Shown here piece after piece: positions 31,101 through 47,230 of a stretch of DNA of 64,000 nucleotides. The position numbers and the translations under genes are program-made. The stretch lies in assembly GCA_947561585.1 (NCBI GenBank), contig CANNZV010002307.1, positions 1 to 64,000 on the forward strand, given 5' to 3'. This DNA comes from Caprella mutica (lineage: Eukaryota; Arthropoda; Malacostraca; Amphipoda; Caprellidae). The notes beneath the pieces were generated by a model. It made no database searches, was not told where the DNA came from, and saw nothing but the letters and a program-made list of their open reading frames with translations. Position 1 is the first letter of the stretch, and every line of letters begins with the position of its first letter.

Positions 31101-34100
31101 ACAGCAAATGATCTATCTACAGCAAAGGATATTTCTACAGTGAAGGAGCTCCATACAGCCAAAGAAACCATTCACAGCAAAAATCTATCTACAGCAAAGT
31201 GATCTATTTACAGTAAGGGTTATATCTACAGCAAAGAATCTATCTTCAGCAAACGATCTATCTACAGCAAAGGATCTATCTACAGCAAAGGACCTATCTA
31301 CAGTAAGGGATCTATCTACAGCAAATAATCTATCTACAGCAAAGTGATCTATCTACAGTAAGGGATCTATCTACAGCAAAGAATCTATCTACACCAAAGG
31401 ATCTATCTACAGCGAAAAATCTGTCAACAGCAAAGGATCTATCTACTGCAAAGTATCAATTTACAGCAGAAGATCTTTCTACAGCAGAGGATCTTTCAAC
31501 AGAAAAGGATCTCTCTACAGCAAAGGATCTATTTACAGTATGGGATCTATCTACAACAAAGGTTTTATCTACAGTAAAGGATCTATATACAGAAAATGAT
31601 CTACCTACAGAAAAGGATTTATCTACAGCAAAGGATCTATCTACAGCAAAGGATCTATCTACAGCAAAGGATCTATCTACAGCAAAGGATCTATCTACGG
31701 CAAAGGATCTATCTACGGCGAAGGATTTATTTATTTATTTATAGCAAAGGATCTTAGATCTATTTACAGCAAAGGATCTACCTACAGTAAAGGATCTATC
31801 GACTAAAAGGATATATCTACAGTAAAGGATCTATTTACAACAAAGAATCTATCTACAGCAAAGAATCTATCTACAGTAAAGGATCTATCTACAATAAAGG
31901 ATCTATCTACAGCAAAGGATCTAACTACTACAAGGGATATATCTACAGTAAAGGATCTATCTACTGCAAAGTATCTATCTACAGCAAAGGATCCATCTAC
32001 AGCAAAGGATCTATTTATAGCGGAGAATCTTTCTACCACAAAGGATTTAATACAGCAAAGGATCTTTCTTCAGCAAAGGATCTATCTACAGCAAAGTATC
32101 TATCTACAGCAAAGGATCTATCTACAGCAAAGGACCTATCTGGAGTAAGGGATCTATTTACAGCGAAGGATCAATCTATAGCAAAGGATGTATCTGCAGC
32201 AAAGGATCTATTTACAGCATAGGATCCATCTACAGCAAATGATCTATCTACAGTAAGGGATCTTTTGGCAGCGAAGGATCAATCTACAGCAAAGGATCTA
32301 TTTACAGCGAAGGATGGATCTACAGCAAAGGATCTATCTACAGCAAAGGATCTATCTACAGCAAAGGATCTATCTACAGTCAAGGAAATATTTACTGCAA
32401 CGGATCTATCTTCAGCAAAGGATCAATCTACAGTTAAGGATCTATCTTCAGCAAAGGATCTAACTACAGCAAAGGATCTATATAAAGCCAATGATTTATC
32501 TACAACAAAGGATCTATTTACAGCAGGGGAACTTTATACAGCAAAGGATCTATCTACAGCAAACGATCTATCTACAGCAAAGTAATCTATCTACAGTAAG
32601 GGATCTATCTACAGCAAAGAATCTATCTACACCAAAGGATCTTTCTACATCGCAGGATCTGTCAACAGCAAAAGATCTATCTACAGTGAATGATCTATTT
32701 ACAGCAAAGGATCTATCTACAGCAAAGGTTCTATCTACAGTAAAGGATCTATCTACAGCAAAGTATCTATCTAAGACAAACGATTTATATACAGCAAAGG
32801 AGCTATCTACAGCTAAAAATCCATCTACAGCAAAGGATCTATCTACAGTAAAGGATCTATCTACTACAAAGGATCTATCTATAGCAAAGGATCTATCTAC
32901 AGCAAAGGATCTATCTACAGCAAAGGATCTATCTACAGCAAATGATCAATCTACAGCAAAGGATATTTCTACAGTGAAGGAGCTCTATACAGCCAAAGAA
33001 TCCATTCACAACAAAAATCTGTCTACAGCAAAGTGATCTATCTACAGTAAGGGATTTATCTACAGCAAAGAATCTATCTTCAGCAAACGATCTATCTACA
33101 GCAAAGGATCTATCTACAGCAAAGGACCTATCTACAGCAAAGGACCTATCTACAGCAAATAATCTATCTACAGCAAAGTGATCTATCTACAGTAAGGGAT
33201 CTATCTACAGCAAAGAATCTATCTACAGTAAAGGATCTATCTACAGTAAAGGATCTATCTACAGCAAAGGATCTACCTACAGTAAAGGATCTATCGACTA
33301 AAAGGATATATCTACAGCAAAGGATCTATCTACAACAAAGAATCTATCTACAGCAAAGAATCTATCTACAGTAAAGGATCTATCTACAGTAAAGGATCTA
33401 TCTACAGCAAAGGATCTATCTACAGCAAAGGATCTAACTACTACAAGGGATATATCTACAGTAAAGGATCTATCAACAGCAAAGGATCTATCTACAGCAA
33501 AGGATCCATCTACAGCAAAGGATCTTTTTATAGGGGAGAATCTCTCTACCACAAAGGATTTAATACAGCAAAGGATCTAACTACTACAAGGGATATATCT
33601 ACAGTAAAGGATCTATCTACTACAAAGGATCTATCTATAGCAAAGGATCTATCTACAGCAAAGGATCTATCTACAGCAAAGGATCTATCTACAGCAAATG
33701 ATCAATCTACAGCAAAGGATATTTCTACAGTGAAGGAGCTCTATACAACCAAAGAATCCATTCACAGCAAAAATATATCTACAGCAAAGTGATCTATTTA
33801 CAGTAAGGGATATATCTACAGCAAAGAATCTATCTAGAGCAAACGATCTATCTACAGCAAAGAATCTATCTTCAGCAAACGATCTATCTACAGCAAAGGA
33901 TCTATCTACAGCAAATAATCTATCTACAGCAAAGTGATCTATCTACAGTAAGGATCTATCTACAGCAAAGAATCTATCTACATCAAAGGATCTATCTACA
34001 GCGAAAAATCTGTCAACAGCAAAGGATCTATCTACTGCATAGGATCAATTTACAGCAAAAGATCTTTCTACAGCAGAGAATCTTTCTACAGAAAAGGATC

Positions 34101-37100
34101 TCTCTACAGCAAAGGATCTATTTACAGTATGGGATCTATCTACAACAAAGGTTTTATCTACAGTAAAGGATCTATCTACAGAAAAGGATCAATCTACAGA
34201 AAAGGATTTATCTACAGCAAAGGATCTATCTACAGCAAAGGATCTATCTACGGCAAAGGATCTATCTACGGCGAAGGATTTATTTATTAATTTATAGAAA
34301 AGGATCTTAGATCTATTTACAGCAAAGGATCTACCTACAGTGAAGGATCTATCGACTAAAATGATATATATACAGCAAAGGATCTATCCACAACAAAGAA
34401 TCTATCTACAGCAAAGAATCTATCTACAGTAAAGGATCTATCTAGAGTAAAGAATCTATCTACAACAAAGGATCTATCTACAGCAAAGGATCTAACTACT
34501 ACAAGGGATATATCTACAGTAAAGGATCTATCAACAGCAAAGGATCTATCTACAGCAAAGGATCCATCTACAGCAAAGGATCTATTTATAGCGGAGAATC
34601 TTTCTACCACAAAGGATTAAATACAGTAAGGGATCTTTTTGCAGCGAAGGATCAATCTACAGCAAAGGATCTATTTACAGCGAAGGATGGATCAACAGCA
34701 AAGGATCTATCTACAGCAAAGGATCTTTCTTCAGAAAAGGATCTATCTACAGCAAATGATCTATCTACAGCAAAGGATCTATTTATAGCGGAGAATCTTT
34801 CTATCACAAAGGATTAAATACAGTAAGGGATCTTTTTGCAGCGAAGGATCAATTTACAGCAAAAGATCTATTTACAGCGAAGGATGGATCTACAGCAAAG
34901 AATCTATCTACAGCAAAGGATCTATCTACAGCAAAGGATCTATCTACAGTCAAGGATATATTTACTGCAACGGATCTATCTTCAGCAGAGGATCAATCTA
35001 CAGTTATGGATCTATCTTCAGCAAAGGATCTATCTACAGCAAAGGATCTATATAAAGCCAATGATTTATCTACAACAAAGGATCTATTTACAGCAGGGGA
35101 ACTTTATACAGCAAAGGATCTATCTACAGCAAACGATCTATCTACAGCAAAGTAATCTATCTACAGTAAGGGATCTATCTACAGCAAAGAATCTATCTAC
35201 ACCAAAGGATCTTTCTACATCGCAGGATCTGTCAACAGCAAAAGATCTATCTACAGTAAATGATCTATCTACAGCAAAGGATCTATCTACAGCAAAGGAT
35301 CTATCTACAGTAAAGGATCTATCTACAGCAAAGTATCTATCTAAGACAAACGATTTATCTACAGCAAAGGAGCTATCTACAGCTAAGAATCCATCTACAG
35401 CAAAGGATCTATCTACAGTAAAGGATCTATCTACTGCAAAGGATCTATCTATAGCAAAGGATCTATCTACAGCAAAGGATCTATCTACAGCAAAGGATCT
35501 ATCTACAGCAGATGATCAATCTACAGCAAAGGATATTTCTACAGTGAAGGACCTCTATACAGCCAAAGAATCCATTCACAGCAAAAATCTGTCTACAGCA
35601 AAGTGATCTATCTACAGTAAGGGATATATCTACAGCAAAGAATCTATCTTCAGCAAACGATCTATCTACAGCAAATGATCTATCTACAGCAAAGGACCTA
35701 TCTACAGCAAAGGACCTATCTACAGCAGATAATCTATCTACAGCAAAGTGATCCATCTACAGTAAGGGATCTATCTACAGCAAAGAATCTATCTACACCA
35801 AAGGATCTATCTACAGCGAAAAATCTGTCAACAGCAAAGGATCTATCTACTGCAAAGGATCAATTTACATCAGAAGATCTTTCTACAGCAGAGGATCTTT
35901 CTTCAGAAAAGGATCTATCTACAGCAAATGATCTATCTACAGCACAGGATCTATTTATAGCGGAGAATCTTTCTACCACAAAGGATTTAATACAGCAAAG
36001 GATCTCTCTTCAGCAAAGGATCTATCTACAGCAAAGGATCTATCTACAGCAAAGGATCTATCTACAGCAAAGGACCTATCTACAGTAAGGGATCTTTTTG
36101 CAGTGAATGATCAATCTACAGCAAAGGATCTATTTACAGCGAAGGATGGATCTACAGCAAAGGATCTATCTACAGCAAAGGATCTATCTACAGCAAAAGA
36201 TCTATCTACAGTCAAGGATATATTTACTGCAACGGATCTATCTTCAGCAGAGGATCAATCTACAGTAAAGGATCTATCTACAGCAAAGGATCTATCTACA
36301 GCAAAGTATCTATCTAAGACAAACGATTTATCTACAGCAAAGGAGCTATCTACAGCTAAGGATCCATCTACAGCAAAGGATCTATCTACAGTAAAGGATC
36401 TATCTACTGCAAAGGATCTATCTATAGCAAAGGATCTATCTACAGCAAAGGATCTATCTACAGCAAAGGATCTATCCACAGCAAAGGATCTATCTACAGC
36501 AAATGATCAATCTACAGCAAAGGATATTTCTACAGTGAAGGAGCTCTATACAGCCAAAGAATCCATTCACAGCAAAAATCTATCTACAGCAAAGTGATCT
36601 ATCTACAGTAAGGGATATATCTACTGCAAAGAATCTATCTTCAGCAAACGATCTATCTACAGCAAAGGATCTATCTGCAGCAAAGGACCTATCTACAGTA
36701 AGGGATCTATCTACAGCAAATAATCTATCTACAGAAAAGTGATCTATCTACAGTAAGGGATCTATCTACAGCAAAGAATCTATCTACACCAAAGGATCTA
36801 TCTACAGCGAAAAATCTGTCAACAGCAAAGGATCTATCTACTGCAAAGGATCAATTTACAGCAGAAGATCTTTCTACAGCAGAGGATCTTTCATCAGAAA
36901 AGGATCTCTCTAGAGCAAAGGATCTATTTACAGTATGGGATCTTTCTACGACAAAGGTTTTATCTACAGAAAAGGATCTATCAACAGAAAAGGATCTATC
37001 TACAGAAAAGGATCTATCTACAGAAAAGGATTTATCTACAGCAAAGGATCTATCTACGGCGAAGGATCTATCTACGGCGAAGGATTTATTTATTTATTTA

Positions 37101-40100
37101 TAGAAAAGGATCTTAGATCTATTTACAGCAAAGGATCTACCTACAGTAAAGAATCTATCGACTAAAAGGATATATATACAGCAAAGGATCTATCAACAAC
37201 AAAGAATCTATCTACAGCAAAGAATCTATCTACAGTAAAGGATCTATCTAGAGTAAAGGATCTATCTACAGCAAAGGATCTATCTACAGCAAAGGATCTA
37301 ACTACTACAAGGGAAATATCTACAGTAAAGGATCTATCAACAGCAAACGATCTATCTACAGCAAAGGATCCATCTACAGCAAAGGATCTATTTATAGCGG
37401 AGAATCTTTCTACCACAAAGGATTTAATACAGCAAAGGATCTTTCTTCAGAAAAGGATCTATCTACAGCAAATGATCTATCTACAGCAAAGGATCTATTT
37501 ATAGCGGAGAATCTTTCTACCACAAAGGATTAAATACAGTAAGGGATCTTTTTGCAGCGAAGGATCAATCTACTGCAGAGGATCTATTTACAGCGAAGGA
37601 TGGATCTACAGCAAAGGATCTATCTACAGCAAAGGATCTATCTACAGCAAAGGATCTATCTACAGTCAAGGATATATTTACTGCAACGGATCTATCTTCA
37701 GCAGAGGATCAATCTACAGTTAAGGATCTATCTTCAGCAAAGGATCTATCTACAGCAAAGGATCTATATAAAGCCAATGATTTATCTACAACAAAGGATC
37801 TATTTACAGCAGGGGAACTTAATACAGCAAAGGATCTATTTACAGCAAACGATCTATCTACAGCAAAGTAATCTATCTACAGTAAGGGATCTATCTACAG
37901 CAAAGAATCTATCTACACCAAAGGATCTTTCTACATCGCAGGATCTGTCAACAGCAAAAGATCTATCTACAGTAAATGATCTATCTACAGCAAAGGATCT
38001 ATCTTCAGCAAAGGATCTATCTACAGTAAAGGATCTATCTATAGCAAAGGATCTATCTACAGCAAAGGATCTATCTACAGCAAAGGATATTTCTACAGTG
38101 AAGGACCTCTATACAGCCAAAGAATCCATTCACAGCAAAAATCTGTCTACAGCAAAGTGATCTATCTACAGTAAGGGATATATCTACAGCAAAGAATCTA
38201 TCTTCAGCAAACGATCTATCTACAGCAAATGATCTATCTACAGCAAAGGACCTATCTACAGCAAAGGACCTATCTACAGCAGATAATCTATCTACAGCAA
38301 AGTGATCTATCTACAGTAAGGGATCTATCTACAGCAAAGAATCTATCTACACCAAAGGATCTATCTACAGCGAAAAATCTGTCAACAGCAAAGGATCTAT
38401 CTACTGCAAAGGATCAATTTACAGCAGAAGATCTTTCTACAGCAGAGGATCTTTCTACAGAAAAGGATCTCTCTACAGCAAAGGATCTATTTACAGTATG
38501 GGATCTATCTACAACGAAGGTTTTATCTACAGTAAAGGATCTATCTACAGAAAAGGATCTATCTACAGAAAAGGATTTATATACAGCAAAAGATCTATCT
38601 ACAGCAAAGGATCTATCTACAGCAAAGGATCTATCTACGGCAAAGGATCTATCTACGGCAAAGGATCTATCTACGGCAAAGGATTTATTTATTTATATAT
38701 AGCAAAGGATCTTAGATCTATTTACCGCAAAGGATCTATCTACAGTAAAGGATCTATCGACTAAAAGGATATATCTACAGCAAAGGATCTATCTACAGTA
38801 AAGGATCTATCTACTACAAAGGATCCATCTACAGCAAAGGATCTATCTACAGTAAAGGATCTATCTACTACAAAGGATCTATCTATAGCAAAGGATCTAT
38901 CTACAGCAAAGAATCTATCTACAGCAAAGGATCTATCTACAGCAAAGGATCTATCTACAGCAAAGGATCTCTCTAAGACAAACGATTTATCTACAGCAAA
39001 GGAGCAATCTACAGCTAAGGATCCATCTACAGCAAAGGATCTATCTACAGTAAAGGATATATCTACAGCAAAGAATCTATCTTCAGCAAACGATCTATCT
39101 ACAGCAAAGGATCTATCTACAGCAAAGGACCTATCTACAGTAAGGGATCTATCTACAGCAAATAATCTATCTACAGCAAAGTGATCTATCTACAGTAAGG
39201 GATCTATCTACAGCAAAGAATCTATCTACATCAAAGGATCAATCTACAGCGAAAAATCTGTCAACAGCAAAGGATCTATCTACTGCAAAGGATCAATTTA
39301 CAGCAAAAGATCTTTCTACAGCAGAGGATCTTTCTACAGAAAAGGATCTCTCTAAAGCAAAGGATCTATTTACAGTATGGGATCTATCTACAACAAAGGT
39401 TTTATCTACAGTAAAGGATCTATCTACAGAAAAGGATCAATCTACAGAAAAGGATTTATCTACAGCAAAGGATCTATCTACAGCAAAGGATCTATCTACG
39501 GCAAAGGATCTATCTACGGCGAAGGATTTATTTATTTATTTATAGCAAAGGATCTTAGATCTATTTACAGCAAAGGATCTACCTACAGTAAAGGATCTAT
39601 CGACTAAAAGGATATATCTACAGCGAAGGATCTATCTACAACAAAGAATCTATCTACAGCAAAGAATCTATCTACAGTAAAGGATCTATCTAGAGTAAAG
39701 GATCTATCTACAGCAAAAGATCTATCTACAGCAAAGGATCTAACTACTACAAGGGATATATCTATAGTAAAGGATCTATCAACAGCAAAGGATCTATCTA
39801 CAGCAAAGGATCCATCTACAGCAAAGGATCTATTTATAGCGGAGAATCTTTCTACCACAGAGGATTTAATACAGCAAAGGATCTTTCTTCAGAAAAGGAT
39901 CTATCTACAGCAAATGATCTATCTACAGCAAAGGATCTATTTATAGCGGAGAATCTTTCTACCACAAAGGATTTAATACAGCAAAGGATCTTTCTTCAGA
40001 AGAGGATCTATCTACAGCAAAGGATCTATCTACAGCAAAGGATCTATCTACAGTCAAGGACATATTTACTGCAACGGATCTATCTTCAGCAGAGGATCAA

Positions 40101-40549
40101 TCTACAGTTAAGGATCTATCTTTAGCAAAGGATCTATCTACAGCAAAGGATCTATATAAACTCAATGATTTATCTACAACAAACGATCTATTTACAGCAG
40201 GGGAACTTTATACAGCAAAGGATCTATCTACAGCAAAGTAATCTATCTACAGCAAAGTAATCTATCTACAGTAAGGGATCTATTTACAGCAAAGAATCTA
40301 TCTACACCAAAGGATCTTTCCACATCCCAGGATCTGTCAACAGCAAAGGATCTATCTACAGTAAATGATTTATCTACAGCAAAGGATCTATCTACAGCAA
40401 AGGATCTATCTACAGCAAAGGATCTATCTACAGTATATATCTACAGCAAAGGATCTATCTACGGCAAAGGATCTATCTACGGCAAAAGATTTATTTATTT
40501 ATTTATAGCAAAGGATCTTAGATCTATTTACAGCAAAAGATCTATCTAC

Positions 40550-43500
40550 AGTAAAGGATCTATCGACTAAAAGGATATATCTACAGCAAAGGATCTATCT
40601 ACAACAAAGAATCTATCTACAGCAAAGGATCTATTTACAGCGAAGGATGGATCTACAGCAAAGGATCTATCTACAGCAAAGGATCTATCTACAGCAAAGG
40701 ATCTCTCTATCTACAGTCAAGGATATATTTACTGCAACGGATCTATCTTCAGCAGAGGATCAATCTACAGTTAAGGATCTATCTTCAGCAAAGGATCTAT
40801 CTACAGCAAAGGATCTATATAAAGCCAATGATTTATCTATAACAAAGGATCTATTTACAGCAGGGGAACTTTATACAGCAAAGGATCTATCTACAGCAAA
40901 CGATCTATCTACAGCAAAGTAATCTATCTACAGTGAGGGATCTATCTACAGCAAAGAATCTATCTACACCAAAGGATCTTTCTACAGCAAAGGATCTATC
41001 TACAGTAAAGGATCTATTTACAGCAAAGGATCTATTTACAGTAAAGGATCTATCTACAGCAAAGTATCTATCTAAGACAAACGTTTTATCTACAGCAAAG
41101 GAGCTATCTACAGCTAAGGATCCATCTACAGCAAAGGATCTATCAACAGTAAAGGATCTATCTACTGCAAAGGATCTATATATAGCAAAGGATCTATCTA
41201 CAGCAAAGGATCTATTTACAGCAAAGGATCTATCTACAGCAAAGGATCTATCTACAGCAAATGATCTATCTACAGCAAAGGATATTTCTACAGTGAAGGA
41301 GCTCTATACAGCCAAAGAAACCATTCACAGCATTAATCTATCTACAGCAAAGTGATCTATCAACAGTAAGGGTTATATCTACAGCAAAGAATCTGTCTTC
41401 AGCAAACGATCTATCTACAGCAAAGGATCTATCTACAGCAAAGGACCTATCTACAGTAAGGGATCTATCTACAGCAAATAATCTATCTACAGCAAAGTGA
41501 TCTATATACAGTAAGGGATCTATCTACAGCAAAGAATCTATCTACACCAAAGGATCTATCTACAGCGAAAAATCTGTCAACAGCAAAGGATCTATCTACT
41601 GCAAAGGATCAATTTACAGCAGAAGATCTTTCTACAGCAGAGGATCTTTCAACAGAAAAGGATCTCTATACAGCAAAGGATCTATTTACAGTATGGGATC
41701 TATCTACAACAAAGGTTTTATCTACAGTAAAGGATCTATCTACAGAAAATGATCTACCTACAGAAAAGGATTTATCTACAGCAAAGGATCTATCTACAGC
41801 AAAGGATCTATCTACAGCAAAGGATCTATCTACAGCAAAGGATCTATCTACGGCAAAGGATCTATCTACGGCGAAGGATTTATTTATTTATTTATAGCAA
41901 AGGATCTTAGATCTATTTACAGCAAAGGATCTATCTACAGTAAAGGATCTATCGACTAAAAGGATATATCTACAGTAAAGCATCTATTTACAACAAAGAA
42001 TCTATCTACAGCAAAGAATCTATCTACAGTAAAGGATCTATCTACAATAAAGGATCTATCTACAGCAAAGGATCTAACTACTACAAGGGATATATCTACA
42101 GTAAAGGATCTATCTACTGCAAAGGATCTATCTACAGCAAAGGATCCATCTACAGCAAAGGATCTATTTATAGCGGAGAATCTTTCTACCACAAAGGATT
42201 TAATACAGCAAAGGATCTTTCTTCAGCAAAGGATCTATCTACAGCAAATGATCTATCTACAGCAAAGGATCTATTTAAAGCGGAGAATCTTTCTACCACA
42301 AAGGATTTAATACAGCAAAGGATCTTTCTTCAGCAAAGGATCTATCTACAGCAAAGTATCTATCTACAGCAAAGGATCTATCTACAGCAAAGGACCTATC
42401 TGGAGTAGGGGATCTATTTACAGCGAAGGATCAATCTACAGCAAAGGATGTATCTACAGCAAAGGATCTATTTACAGCATAGGATCCATCTACAGCAAAT
42501 GATCTATCTACAGTAAGGGATCTTTTGGCAGCGAAGGATCAATCTACAGCAAAGGATCTATTTACAGCGAAGGATGGATCTACAGCAAAGGATCTATCTA
42601 CAGCAAAGGATCTATCTACAGCAAAGGATCTATCTACAGTCAAGGATATATTTACTGCAACGGATCTATCTTCAGCAGAGGATCAATCTACAGTTAAGGA
42701 TCTATCTTCAGCAAAGGATCTAACTACAGCAAAGGATCTATATAAAGCCAATGATTTATCTACAACAAAGGATCTATTTACAGCAGGGGAACTTTATACA
42801 GCAAAGGATCTATCTACAGCAAACGATCTATCTACAGCAAAGTAATCTATCTACAGTAAGGGATCTATCTACAGCAAAGAATCTATCTACACCAAAGGAT
42901 CTTTCTACATCGCAGGATCTGTCAACAGCAGAAGATCTATCTACAGTAAATGATCTATTTACAGCAAAAGATCTATCTACAGCAAAGGTTCTATCTTTAG
43001 TAAAGGATCTATCTACAGCAAAGTATCTATCTAAGACAAACGATTTATCTACAGCAAAGGAGCTATCTACAGCTAAGAATCCATCTACAGCAAAGGATCT
43101 ATCTACAGTAAAGGATCTATCTACTACAAAGGATCCATCTATAGCAAAGGATCTATCTACAGCAAAGGATCTATCTACAGCAAAGGATCTATCTACAGCA
43201 AATGATCAATCTACAGCAAAGGATATTTCTACAGTGAAGGAGCTCTATACAGCCAAAGAATCCATTCACAACAAAAATCTGTCTACAGCAAAGTGATCTA
43301 TCTATAGTAAGGGATATATCTACAGCAACGAATCAATCTTCAGCAAACAATCTATCTACAGCAAAGGATCTATCTACAGCAAAGGACCTATCTACAGCAA
43401 AGGACCTATCTACAGCAAATAATCTATCTACAGCAAAGTGATCTATCTACAGTAAGGGATCTATCTACAGCAAAGAATCTATCTACAGTAAAGGATCTAT

Positions 43501-46500
43501 CTACAGTAAAGGATCTATCTACAGCAAAGGATCTACCTACAGTAAAGGATCTATCGACTAAAAGGATATATCTACAGCAGAGGATCTTTCTACAACAAAG
43601 AATCTATCTACAGCAAAGAATCTATCTACAGTAAAGGATCTATCTACAGTAAAGGATCTATCAACAGCAAAGGATCTATCTACAGCAAAGGATCTAACTA
43701 CTACAAGGGATATATCTACAGTAAAGGATCTATCAACAGCAAAGGATCTATCTACAGCAAAGGATCCATCTACAGCAAAGGATCTTTTTATAGGGGAGAA
43801 TCTCTCTACCACAAAGGATTTAATACAGCAAAGGATCTAACTACTACAAGGGATATATCTACAGTAAAGGATCTATCTACTACAAAGGATCTATCTATAG
43901 CAAAGGATCTATCTACAGCAAAGGATCTATCTACAGCAAAGGATCTATCTACAGCAAAGGATCTATCTACAGCAAATGATCAATCTACAGCAAAGGATAT
44001 TTCTACAGTGAAGGAGCTCTATACAACCAAAAAATCCATTCACAGCAAAAATATATCTACAGCAAAGTGATCTATCTACAGTAAGGGATATATCTACAGC
44101 AAAGAATCTATCTTCAGCAAACGATCTATCTACAGCAAAGGATCTATCTATAGCAAAGGACTTATCTACAGTAAGGGATCTATCTACAGCAAATAATCTA
44201 TCTACAGCAAAGTGATCTATCTACAGTAAGGGATCTATCTACAGCAAAGAATCTATCTACATCAAAGGATCTATCTACAGCGAAAAATCTGTCAACAGCA
44301 AAGGATCTATCTACTGCAAAGGATCAATTTACAGCAAAAGATCTTTCTACAGCAGAGAATCTTTCTACAGAAAAGGATCTCTCCACAGCAAAGGATCTAT
44401 TTACAGTATGGGATCTATCTACAACAAAGTTTTTATCTACAGTAAAGGATCTATCTACAGAAAAGGATCAATCTACAGAAAAGGATTTATCTACAGCAAA
44501 GGATCTATCTACAGCAAAGGATCTATCTACGGCAAAGGATCTATCTACGGCGAAGGATTTATTTTTTTTATTTATAGAAACGGATCTTAGATCTATTTAC
44601 AGGAAAGGATCTACCTACAGTAAAGGATCTATCGACTAAAAGGATATATATACAGCAAAGGATCTATCCACAACAAAGAATCTATCTACAGCAAAGAATC
44701 TATCTACAGTAAAGGATCTATCTAGAGTAAAGGATCTATCTACAGCAAAGGATCTATCTACAGCAAAGGTTCTAACTACTACAAGGGATATATCTACAGT
44801 AAAGGATCTATCAACAGCAAAGGATCTATCTACAGCAAAGGATCCATCTACAGCAAAGGATCTATTTATAGCGGAGAATCTTTCTACCACAAAGGATTAA
44901 ATACAGTAAGGGATCTTTTTGCAGCGAAGGATCAATCTACAGCAAAGGATCTATTTACAGCGAAGGATGGATCAACAGCAAAGGATCTATCTACAGCAAA
45001 GGATCTTTCTTCAGAAAAGGATCTATCTACAGCAAATGATCTATCTACAGCAAAGGATCTATTTATAGCGGAGAATCTTTCTAGCACAAAGGATTAAATA
45101 CAGTAAGGGATCTTTTTGCAGCGAAGGATCAATCTACAGCAAAGGATCTATTTACAGCGAAGGATGGATCTACAGCAAAGGATCTATCTACAGCAAAGGA
45201 TCTATCTACAGCAAAGGATCTATCTACAGTCAAGGATATATTTACTGCAACGGATCTATCTTCAGCAGAGGATCAATCTACAGTTAAGGATCTATCTTCA
45301 GCAAAGGATCTATCTACAGCAAAGAATCTATCTACACCAAAGGATCTTTCTACATCGCAGGATCTGTCAACAGCAAAAGATCTATCTACAGTAAATGATC
45401 TATCTACAGCAAAGTATCTATCTAAGACAAACGATTTATCTACAGCAAAGGAGCTATCTACAGCTAAGAATCCATCTACAGCAAAGGATCTATCTACAGT
45501 AAAGGATCTATCTACTGCAAAGGATCTATCTATAGCAAAGGATCTATCTACAGCAAAGGATCTATCTACAGCAAAGGATCTATCTACAGCAAATAATCAA
45601 TCTACAGCAAAGGATATTTCTACAGTGAAGGAGCTCTATACAACCAAAAAATCCATTCACAGCAAAAATATATCTACAGCAAAGTGATCTATCTACAGTA
45701 AGGGATATATCTACAGCAAAGAATCTATCTTCAGCAAACGATCTATCTACAGCAAAGGATCTATCTACAGCAAAGGACCTATCTACAGTAAGGGATCTAT
45801 CTACAGCAAATAATCTATCTACAGCAAAGTGATCTATCTACAGTAAGGGATCTATCTACAGCAAAGAATCTATCTACATCAAAGGATCTATCTACAGCGA
45901 AAAATCTGTCAACAGCAAAGGATCTATCTACTGCAAAGGATCAATTTACAGCAAAAGATCTTTCTACAGCAGAGAATCTTTCTACAGAAAAGGATCTCTC
46001 TACAGCAAAGGATCTATTTACAGTATGAGATCTATCTACAACAAAGGTTTTATCTACAGTAAAGGATCTATCTACAGAAAAGGATCTATCTACAGCAAAG
46101 GATCTATCTAAGGCAAAGGATCTATCTACGGCGAAGGATTTATTTATTTATTTATAGAAAAGGATCTTAGATCTATTTACAGCAAAGGATCTACCTACAG
46201 TAAAGGATCTATCGACTAAAAGGATATATATACAGCAAAGGATCTATCCACAACAAAGAATCTATCTACAGCAAAGAATCTATCTACAGTAAAGGATCTA
46301 TTTAGAGTAAAGGATCTATCTACAGCAAAGGATCTATCTACAGCAAAGGATCTAACTACTACAAGGGATATATCTACAGTAAAGGATCTATCAACAGCAA
46401 AGGATCTATCTACAGCAAAGGATCCATCTACAGCAAAGGATCTATTTATAGCGGAGAATCTTTCTACCACAAAGGATTAAATACAGTAAGGGATCTTTTT

Positions 46501-47230
46501 GCAGCGAAGGATCAATTTACAGAAAAGGATTTATCTACAGCAAAGGATCTATCTACAGCAAAGGATCTATCTAAGGCAAAGGATCTATCTACGGCGAAGG
46601 ATTTATTTATTTATTTATAGAAAAGGATCTTAGATCTATTTACAGCAAAGGATCTACCTACAGTAAAGGATCTATCGACTAAAAGGATATATATACAGCA
46701 AAGGATCTATCCACAACAAAGAATCTATCTACAGCAAAGAATCTATCTACAGTAAAGGATCTATTTAGAGTAAAGGATCTATCTACAGCAAAGGATCTAT
46801 CTACAGCAAAGGATCTAACTACTACAAGGGATATATCTACAGTAAAGGATCTATCAACAGCAAAGGATCTATCTACAGCAAAGGATCCATCTACAGCAAA
46901 GGATCTATTTATAGCGGAGAATCTTTCTACCACAAAGGATTAAATACAGTAAGGGATCTTTTTGCAGCGAAGGATCAATCTACAGCAAAGGATCTATTTA
47001 CAACAAAGAATCTATCTACAGCAAAGAATCTATCTACAGTAAAGGATCTATCTAGTGTAAAGGATCTATCTACAGCAAAGGATCTATCTACAGCAAAGGA
47101 TCTAACTACTACAAGGGATATATCTACAGTAAAGGATCTATCAACAGCAAAGGATCTATCTACAGCAAAGGATCCATCTACAGCAAAGGATCTATTTATA
47201 GCGGAGAATCTTTCTACCACAAAGGATTTA
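40550..47230. repeat. Duplicated segment, offset 13148 (left copy)
   Basis: The monomer variant order from about 40.55 to 47.23 kb recurs at about 53.70-60.38 kb with a constant shift of 13148 bp, apart from a 4-bp CTCT insertion near 40709 in the left copy. Isolated differences (such as ACAG/AAAG near 42099/55247 and GGATCTA/GTATCTA near 42555/55703) show these are two real paralogs of high identity. Confidence 0.85.
46139..47220. repeat. 463-bp tandem doublet plus partial third copy
   Basis: A higher-order unit of only 463 bp, including one marker, is directly repeated (46108-46570 and 46571-47033 in phase). A related partial copy without the marker follows from about 46975. The whole arrangement recurs at 59.25-60.37 kb within the 13148-bp duplication. 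Confidence 0.7.

Noticed and set aside
34836..35606. Long open frames across the satellite (here 256 codons; similar ones throughout, on both strands) coding six-residue repeats
   Set aside because: An 18-bp unit lacking stops keeps several frames open automatically. The same DNA is open in overlapping frames and on the opposite strand, frames start at arbitrary GTG/ATG codons and end at variant monomers or phase shifts, and no signal peptide, domain or unique flank is seen.
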